Assembly: GCA_933228895.1 (NCBI GenBank)
Contig: OW121853.1
Span: 125,632,133 to 125,696,132, forward strand
Direction: 5' to 3'
From: Platycnemis pennipes
Lineage: Eukaryota; Arthropoda; Insecta; Odonata; Platycnemididae
DNA length: 64,000 nucleotides
Under the pieces are notes generated by a model, which was not told the origin of the DNA, ran no database searches, and was given only the letters and a program-made list of their open reading frames with translations. How positions within the stretch are numbered: position 1 is the first letter of the stretch; each line of letters opens with the position of its first letter. Shown here piece after piece: positions 59,601-64,000 of the stretch. The translations under genes and the position numbers were made by a program.

Positions 59601-62115
59601 CCAAAATGTACTAACCAGAGTTATTTGCATGGGCTGTGATGCGTACCTAAGGAAACGAACATGCAAACGAGGAAAATGTGCTATCTAGGAACATCCTAAT
59701 GAGAGTCCACTGTAATAATCCCACTTCCCTTTTTGCAAAACACCTTCAGGACAGCAATCACGGAAGCAATTTCACCCCTAAGGTTCTGCATACTGAAGTT
59801 AAGGGATTCAGACTTGCTGGAACAATGGGATATCTGTAGAGGCGATGGGAAAAATGCCCAGTTGGCAAAGACATTGCATTGTATACGCCTCCCTCCCTGC
59901 CCTGGACTTGCCAAATGCATGAGACCACTTGAGAGATGATGAGACCCCCTTCTATCTCCTTACTCTCCTGCCACTGACTAACTCCCCAACCCCCGCTCTT
60001 TTCTTTCCGTAGATATTGACATGCATTATTGAAATTTTCACCTCATGATGTTGTTCAACAATCACACCCAGGTTGTTAATGTTAAAGCATGTATGGAAAA
60101 ATGAAGTCAACTCCCATTATTTCATTATGCACAGTTTCTACAAAGTTATGCCTGATACCAGTGAATTTCCCTTTAGAGAACGGTTATAAACTTTTAAATT
60201 CACATTTTGAAATGTTATTGGTCAAATTTTGGTTGCCAATGTATATAACCATCTCTAAGATTGGCTTGATAAGTGTAGGTAACGCTTACACCTTATTAAT
60301 CCTGAAGGAATGTGAAATGCATGCATGCTAGACAAGTGGTTCAATTTATTTCCGTGGTATACATAAAATTACCTGCTATGCTCATATATGCTGTTAATCG
60401 CACTGTGAGGTTTTTTGTGGAGTTGTCAGAGTAGACTTTAGGAGAGGTACGTGACTTTCATACTGTATTCCCATTTTCTTGGCTGGACTGCATCCTAATT
60501 TTAAAAGTGTATTTCTTAGTGAAACTGTGTGATTGAACAATTCATTTCCTCAGCCTTCAAGAGGACCACCCAGTGATGGCATTTTCAGTGGATCGAATGG
60601 ACCGGCTGGCACTTTTGAATGTAGCCACTCAGGGTGTGCACCTGTGGGATCTCACTGACCACTGTCTTGTGCGGAAATTCCAAGGTGTGACTCAGGGTCA
60701 CTTCACTATCCACAGCTGTTTTGGAGGTGTGAACCAAGATTTTGTGGCCAGCGGTAGTGAAGGTGAGACATTTAAAACAATATTCTATGTACAATGTAAG
60801 CTAACTAAGAAAATTGTGGTATAAGGAAGGTTTACATTACCGCTAAAAATTGTGTACTGCAGTAATAGGAAACCCAGTGTAGGTGTCCAGTCAGGTTTTC
60901 CATCAGTCTCCAAGGAGAGGGCATCTTCTAACTTGGGATGCTTAGCAGATATAATGTATCTCACTCTCCTGGAAAAAATATTACACTAGAGAAAAAAAGC
61001 TCTTAAAAATTTGACCCAATTTATTGGTCAGAGTGAAGTGCTTTTCAGTGATTGACCAGCTGATAAGAAACAGTAAAACTGCTACTTAACAAACTCCTTT
61101 ATAATGAAAACCTCCCTATAACATACGGAGCCTCTTGCCCTGACTCTTCAAATGGAAGAATAACACAGACCTCTGTAAAAAGAGCCTCCGATATTAACTA
61201 AATCTCTTGTTAATGAAGTTAAAATAGTTCCCTTTCCACCAATCGAACCCCTTTAAAGTGAAATTTATATTTAAAAATATATTTATAAAATTTATTCATA
61301 TAAAAACATTTTATACAGTCAACTTGGACCACTTTACGTGGTCAGCGGTATCTATTAAGATGGAACATGCATTACATGAACTATCCTCGCAGTATTTCAT
61401 GTGGCCAGTTAACCCTCTTCAATTGTCCTCTGCTCTTTGTGAATTTTTAATCTCTGAAATTATTGTTTTTTATTTAGAAATGAATGTGGGGGTGGGAGGG
61501 AAAGCATTTCTCTTTAATCTATTTCGCAGTCTGAGTAAGTGTATGTTATTTGCAATTGAATGTTTTAATGTCTTAGAGATTAATGTTTAGTCACTGTAAC
61601 CATTATGCGTGGCCCTAGCCTTATTCTTCCGCAATATTCAAATTGCAGACTAATTTGAATGGTTGATGCTGTAGTGCAAGATTTTATTCTGGAGGTTTTT
61701 TTGTTTGGTTTGAAGTGCTTTTCTTAAAAAAAATGATAGTCATGTATTATGGTGAGATTAACAGCTGCGGCTGCTTGAATTCATAAGCAATAAAAATTAA
61801 TTCCTGTATTGACCTTGTGACTGCTTGGCTTATCATGTCTTTGCATTTGATGTCAAATGCTTTCTGTTATCCTTATTCACAATCAATCTTTTAAGTTATT
61901 AATGGGTGATCCATGGGAATTTTTCAGATAATAAAGTTTATGTTTGGCACATAAAGCGTGAGTTGCCAATTGCTACACTCATTGGACACACAAGAACAGT
62001 CAACTGTGTGGCCTGGAATCCAGTGTTCCATCAAATGCTTGCATCGGTCTCTGACGACTGCACGATCCGAATATGGGGCCCAGCTGAGAAATTCCGGAAA
62101 ACCAAAGGTACATAG
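47456..62115 (+). CDS. WDR26: WDR26, LisH-CTLH-WD40 subunit of the CTLH/GID E3 ubiquitin ligase (11 coding exons)
   Basis: The exon join is 47456-47667, 48206-48305, 48390-48449, 48688-48824, 49448-49582, 55953-56072, 56169-56307, 57051-57311, 58732-58877, 60554-60762, 61928-62115. All introns are GT-AG, the phase is continuous, and there is no internal stop in 568 residues. LisH lies at about 55-87, CTLH at about 88-146, and seven WD40 repeats at about 262-558 with WD-type ends (IIWDVDP, LWVWNAE, HLWDLTD, YVWHIKR, IRIWGPA). In the family, LisH/CTLH mediate assembly with RANBP9, GID8, MAEA and RMND5A, and the propeller (yeast Gid7) helps supramolecular assembly and substrate choice. The first ATG (47456) is chosen as start, but the frame is open upstream to 47285. 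The end [15 protein letters not shown] is about ten residues shorter than vertebrate forms; an AAG/GTACAT donor-like site at 62106 leaves an extra exon possible. Confidence 0.96.
48206..48305 (+). CDS. WDR26: WDR26 coding exon 2
   Basis: Residues 71-104, [20 protein letters not shown] through MDGDWTK: the end of LisH and start of CTLH. Acceptor TTTATTAG, donor AAG/GTGAGA, ending in phase 0. Confidence 0.95.
48390..48449 (+). CDS. WDR26: WDR26 coding exon 3 (60 bp)
   Basis: Residues 105-124, [20 protein letters not shown], in the CTLH domain. Too short to stand out as an open frame; found from the protein pattern. Acceptor TTCACAG, donor ATT/GTAAGT. Confidence 0.92.
48688..48824 (+). CDS. WDR26: WDR26 coding exon 4
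   Basis: Residues 125-170: [20 protein letters not shown], then [20 protein letters not shown], the core of CTLH. Acceptor TCAACAG, donor AG/GTAAGG, codon 170 split 2+1. Confidence 0.95.
49448..49582 (+). CDS. WDR26: WDR26 coding exon 5
   Basis: Residues 170-215: [20 protein letters not shown] through [19 protein letters not shown]. This is the helical segment between CTLH and the propeller. Acceptor AACACAG, donor AG/GTAGAG. A 6.4-kb intron follows. Confidence 0.95.
49786..49960 (-). repeat. RTE LINE 3' end fragment in WDR26 intron 5
   Basis: It reads 'tgtcgtcaatcctaagattggttttatgtagctctcctctcaattcttctacctgctgaccttttcatattg', a diverged RTE 3'-UTR, antisense to the gene. Confidence 0.6.
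51640..52020 (+). pseudogene. RTE LINE fragment in WDR26 intron 5
   Basis: The plus strand reads 'gaattcgaaatgtggtgctacagaagaataatcaagataaagg' (the [13 protein letters not shown] segment), then a decayed 3' part with 'atagtgaaggatgttaaagtgaagaatta' and a GATGATG tail. It is in the same sense as the gene. Confidence 0.7.
52553..52785. mobile_element. PIF/Harbinger-like MITE with 54-bp terminal inverted repeats
   Basis: The ends AGGCCGCTTTACACGATACA and their inverse match over 54 bp with one mismatch. The element is 233 bp and is flanked by TTA on both sides (52550-52552 and 52786-52788), the 3-bp duplication typical of PIF/Harbinger. The interior repeats part of the end ('gccgctttacacggtacaattt'). 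No coding capacity. Confidence 0.85.
53560..53903. mobile_element. hAT-like MITE with perfect 8-bp target duplication
   Basis: Both ends begin TAGGGATGGGTCGGTTC when read inward, a 17-bp perfect inverted repeat. The flanks are ATAATAAC at 53552-53559 and again at 53904-53911, the 8-bp duplication expected of hAT transposition. Subterminal 'cggttc(c)' units are repeated many times at both ends, as transposase-binding sites often are. The element is 344 bp and non-coding. Confidence 0.9.
54400..54720 (+). repeat. Possible old LINE remnant
   Basis: A broken plus-strand reading gives [19 protein letters not shown], reminiscent of the EAFEMW.WRRM segment of RTE-type C-termini. The whole stretch is purine-rich and heavily decayed, so the assignment is weak. 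Confidence 0.3.
55953..56072 (+). CDS. WDR26: WDR26 coding exon 6
   Basis: Residues 215-255: [20 protein letters not shown], then [19 protein letters not shown], leading into the propeller. Acceptor AACCATAG, donor AG/GTGAGG. Confidence 0.95.
56169..56307 (+). CDS. WDR26: WDR26 coding exon 7
   Basis: Residues 255-301: [20 protein letters not shown], then [20 protein letters not shown], the first WD40 repeat. Acceptor TATTTTAG, donor CCT/GTAAGT, phase 0. Confidence 0.96.
56443..56704 (-). mobile_element. tRNA-derived SINE, family S1, in WDR26 intron 7
   Basis: Minus-strand head TGGCCTAGTGGGTAGAGCGC and B-box-like GGGTCCAAATCCCAGGC; the body contains 'gttctgacacccagagaatcgaatcgc' (given on the plus strand) as in the 4.95-kb copy. 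A local inverted repeat 'cacacattcaggg' / 'ctgaatgtgtgaa' lies in the body. It is antisense to WDR26. Confidence 0.8.
56800..56883. repeat. 21-bp tandem repeat, about four units, in WDR26 intron 7
   Basis: The unit is ACACAATATTCTACATAATCT, seen at 56800-56820, 56821-56841 and 56842-56862 with one to three changes each, and a weaker fourth unit to 56883. Confidence 0.85.
57051..57311 (+). CDS. WDR26: WDR26 coding exon 8
   Basis: Residues 302-388: [60 protein letters not shown] and GQFYQC, covering WD40 repeats 2 and 3. Acceptor AATGCAG, donor TGT/GTAAGT. Confidence 0.97.
58732..58877 (+). CDS. WDR26: WDR26 coding exon 9
   Basis: Residues 389-437: [20 protein letters not shown], then [22 protein letters not shown]40 repeat 4. 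Acceptor CTTTCAG, donor AT/GTAAGA. Confidence 0.96.
60554..60762 (+). CDS. WDR26: WDR26 coding exon 10
   Basis: Residues 437-507: [40 protein letters not shown], then [22 protein letters not shown]40 repeat 5 and the start of 6. Acceptor TCCTCAG, donor GAAG/GTGAGA. Confidence 0.97.
61040..61265. repeat. Possible decayed Tigger-like repeat in WDR26 intron 10
   Basis: Phrases such as 'ctcctttataatgaaaacctccctataacatacgg' and 'gttaatgaagtta' recall the ends of Tigger/pogo-type non-autonomous elements. No boundaries or duplications can be read. Confidence 0.25.
61928..62115 (+). CDS. WDR26: WDR26 coding exon 11 (terminal)
   Basis: Residues 507-568 and a TAG stop: [62 protein letters not shown]40 repeats 6 and 7. 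Acceptor TTTTCAG. Confidence 0.93.
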
Positions 62116-62297
62116 GTGTGTGTGTGTGGCTCAGCTTACATGCACTGGAAATGCATATCATTGCTGACTAGTACTTGAGCACTTGGGTTCATTTTCTCTT
62201 TGAAGGAGTACCCCTGCGTGCTTGTCATCTTCCTCCTTTTAAAGAGAGTTTCATTGGCCCCATATTTCCAAATTTTTCATCTTATTATATCATAATA

Positions 62298-62470
62298 CAG
62301 TCAATCCCGTTTGTAAATAAGTTGCGGGGGCCGAATATTTACTTTGTAATAACCGAACTTTGTTATTTGTGGGCCCGTTTTTCCCAGCCTCTCTTTGACA
62401 GGGAATAGCCTTCACTTTGTTATAACCGGGTCTTTGTTATAAACGGGTTTGATATAAGTGGGCTTGACTG
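62298..62470. mobile_element. pogo/Tigger-like MITE in the probable WDR26 3' UTR
   Basis: The ends are CAGTCAATCCCGTTT and, inverted, CAGTCAAGCCCACTT; each is flanked by TA, the Tc1/mariner-pogo target. The interior has 'tttgttataaccgggtctttgttataaacggg'. At 173 bp it is non-coding. Confidence 0.75.
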
Positions 62471-62606
62471 TATTATCATATTTATGTATTATGATATAAA
62501 ATTAGGTGTATTAGTTTGTCGGTTTTTATAAATATATATTATCAAATATATGTATTAGCATTATTATACATATTATTTCTGTTTTCAATGTCCCTTGTTC
62601 TCAACT

Positions 62607-62612
62607 AATAAA
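62607..62612 (+). promoter_or_regulatory. Candidate WDR26 polyadenylation signal
   Basis: An AATAAA hexamer about 490 bp after the stop codon is the first one downstream on this strand that I would accept. The choice rests on position only. Confidence 0.4.
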
Positions 62613-62899
62613 GTCTATAGTGAATAATAATGTATCAGCGGATTAGATTTTTTACTGAATTCCTACATAGCATATTCAGTTTTTGTTAAAACACATTGTT
62701 TGTTTATGGTTTAAGTTAAAAGAAGAATGTTTTAGACAAAAGCATAACAATAAGACGTAGGCCAGTACCAATAGAGAGTATCGGGTAATGGCTACTTTCC
62801 TGATACTTCAATACTTTCATGTATTCGTTTTTTTAGGATATTTGTATTTGAAAATAACCGTTCAGTGACAAGCATCTAAACAACATCTGCCCACATAGC

Positions 62900-64000
62900 A
62901 CAAAATATTTTATTCATGTTTTTGAAAGACATCTTTTATCGGAGAAAAAAATATTTTTGAAAGGTTCAAGTGTTGATGAAGGCTTCTATGGAGTGTTGCA
63001 GTAGGTGCAGCTAGTTTTTGGGATTGTCCTCCGCATCGATTCATCTTCAAGACGACAGTTTCGCCGGCGTTGCAGCAGGCCTCTTCAGGTTTGCAGTGTT
63101 GGATGCAAGTTTTTGCCTGTGTTATAGTTGGTTTGGCCCTGATTGGTCTGATTGTGAAAGAGTCGCTTACAGGCATTGGAGAGTAAGTAGCTGTCCTCCC
63201 TGTTGAATTTCGATGTTTTGGCTATTTCGACAGCCTCTTGTATGAGTCGGGGATAGTAATTCTTCTCTCTAGCGATGAGTCTGGCATTTTCAAAGTCCAC
63301 ATTGTGCATTGACCCTTCCCACACATGTTCGGTGATGGTGGATAAGCGGAACTGTTGGTGGCCCTCTGGTGTTCCTTCATTCTACATTTCATGGCTCTTA
63401 AAGTTTGGCCAATGTATGAGTGTCAACAACGGCACCTGAATTCGTAGTTTCCGCTTTGTATCTCCATAGGTACGTCGTCCTTGGCCTTACAGAGGAGGTC
63501 TGCTGTCTTTGGGACACTGTTAAAACGTGTCCCTAAGTTGTGTTTCGCGAGAATTCTTGCGACTTTTTCCGATGTCCCAGCTACATAGGGAATTAGAGCA
63601 TAGATGGAGCTTTTCTTCTCCTCTATCCTTCGCTCCGTTTCTCCGACGGTCCTTTTTAGGGCCAGCTTTTTGTGTTTTTTATCTTCCTTCGCAGCCATCT
63701 TATCAATGGTGCTGATGGGAAAGTCATTTCTCCTGAAGATGCTGATAAGGTGGCATTTCTCCTTCTTAATGGAATCTCCATCGCAAATTGAGAAGGCACA
63801 TTGGTAAAGCGTGCTAAAGGTGGCTCTCTTCTGCTGTGGTTGGTGGTGGGAGTTGGCATTCAGGTACCAATCTGTGCGCATCGCCTTCCGGTACACAGAG
63901 TTGTTTTCATTGTCCCAGTTCAGCGAGTACTCAAGGGTGTATTATTAATCAGTACTCCTGTGCAAGTGAGGAGTTTTCTTTTGAAAGGGACGTGAAGTAC
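62900..64000 (-). pseudogene. Penelope-like element: RT thumb, linker and GIY-YIG endonuclease, 3' half
   Basis: Read from the right edge: NSVYRKAMRTDWYLNANSHH, then PQQKRATFSTLYQCAFSICD, matching the VYRK.T.TD.YL...SHH.P..K motif at the end of Penelope RTs. A lysine-rich linker follows (KKHKKLALKRTVGETERRIE, IYALIPYVAGTSEKVARILA), then the endonuclease with GNYEFRCRC, HSYIGQTLRAMKCRMKEHQR and a downstream HVWEGSMHNVDFENARLIAR. These keep the YIG, the arginine and the glutamate positions of GIY-YIG nucleases. A TGA (63423-63425) splits the start of the domain and a frameshift lies near 63370; another break is near 63920. Non-coding 3' sequence extends to about 62900. The N-terminal RT lies outside the window. 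Confidence 0.87.

Noticed and set aside
1..64000. CRISPR array, phage or bacterial operon content
   Set aside because: No regularly spaced direct repeats with unique spacers, and all recognisable coding sequence is of animal or animal-transposon type.

Overview
The window looks like nuclear DNA of an arthropod with a large, repeat-rich, AT-rich genome. The grounds are one spliced animal gene with GT-AG introns, a Pol III tRNA gene, several families of tRNA-derived SINEs, arthropod-type RTE and CR1/L2-like LINEs, mariner and pogo/jerky-type DNA transposons, and a Penelope-like element. An insect seems likeliest, but the sequence alone does not fix the order. There is nothing bacterial here: no operons and no CRISPR array.

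The only host protein gene that can be supported is WDR26 (47.3-62.6 kb, + strand). WDR26 is the Gid7-like LisH-CTLH-WD40 subunit of the CTLH/GID E3 ubiquitin ligase. Eleven coding exons with consensus splice sites and continuous phase give an intact 568-residue protein. A perfect CRE/ATF site (TGACGTCA) lies about 50 bp before the open reading frame that leads into exon 1. Intron 5 is about 6.4 kb and has been a landing site for elements. A tRNA-Ala(CGC) gene with the G3:U70 identity pair and a T6 terminator lies at 28.64 kb.

Layout: 0-1.1 kb, the 3' end of a pogo/jerky-type transposase with a C-terminal PHD-like zinc finger and its terminal repeat; the same terminal repeat recurs on three non-autonomous copies (9.2, 25.3, 40.1 kb). 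1.8-6.0 kb, RTE LINE debris cut by a CR1/L2-like LINE tail and a SINE. 7-15 kb, SINE fragments, a mariner-type HTH fragment, a MITE, and a GC-rich stretch with long C runs. 15.3-27.7 kb, repeated copies of one CR1/L2-like LINE mixed with RTE fragments. 28.6 kb, the tRNA. 30-34.2 kb, foldback MITEs carrying CACGTG. 36-38 kb, a LINE nested in an RTE, then a mariner C-terminus. 40-46 kb, SINEs, LINE tails and a possible copia fragment. 47-62.6 kb, WDR26. 62.9-64 kb, the 3' half of a Penelope-like element on the minus strand.

Apart from WDR26 and the tRNA, everything recognisable is mobile and mostly decayed by stops and frameshifts. Four points deserve a second look: the transposase-to-MITE relationship; perfect palindromes inside one LINE copy that look like template-switch scars; the foldback family with an E-box in each arm; and three short DNA elements with readable target duplications in or next to WDR26.
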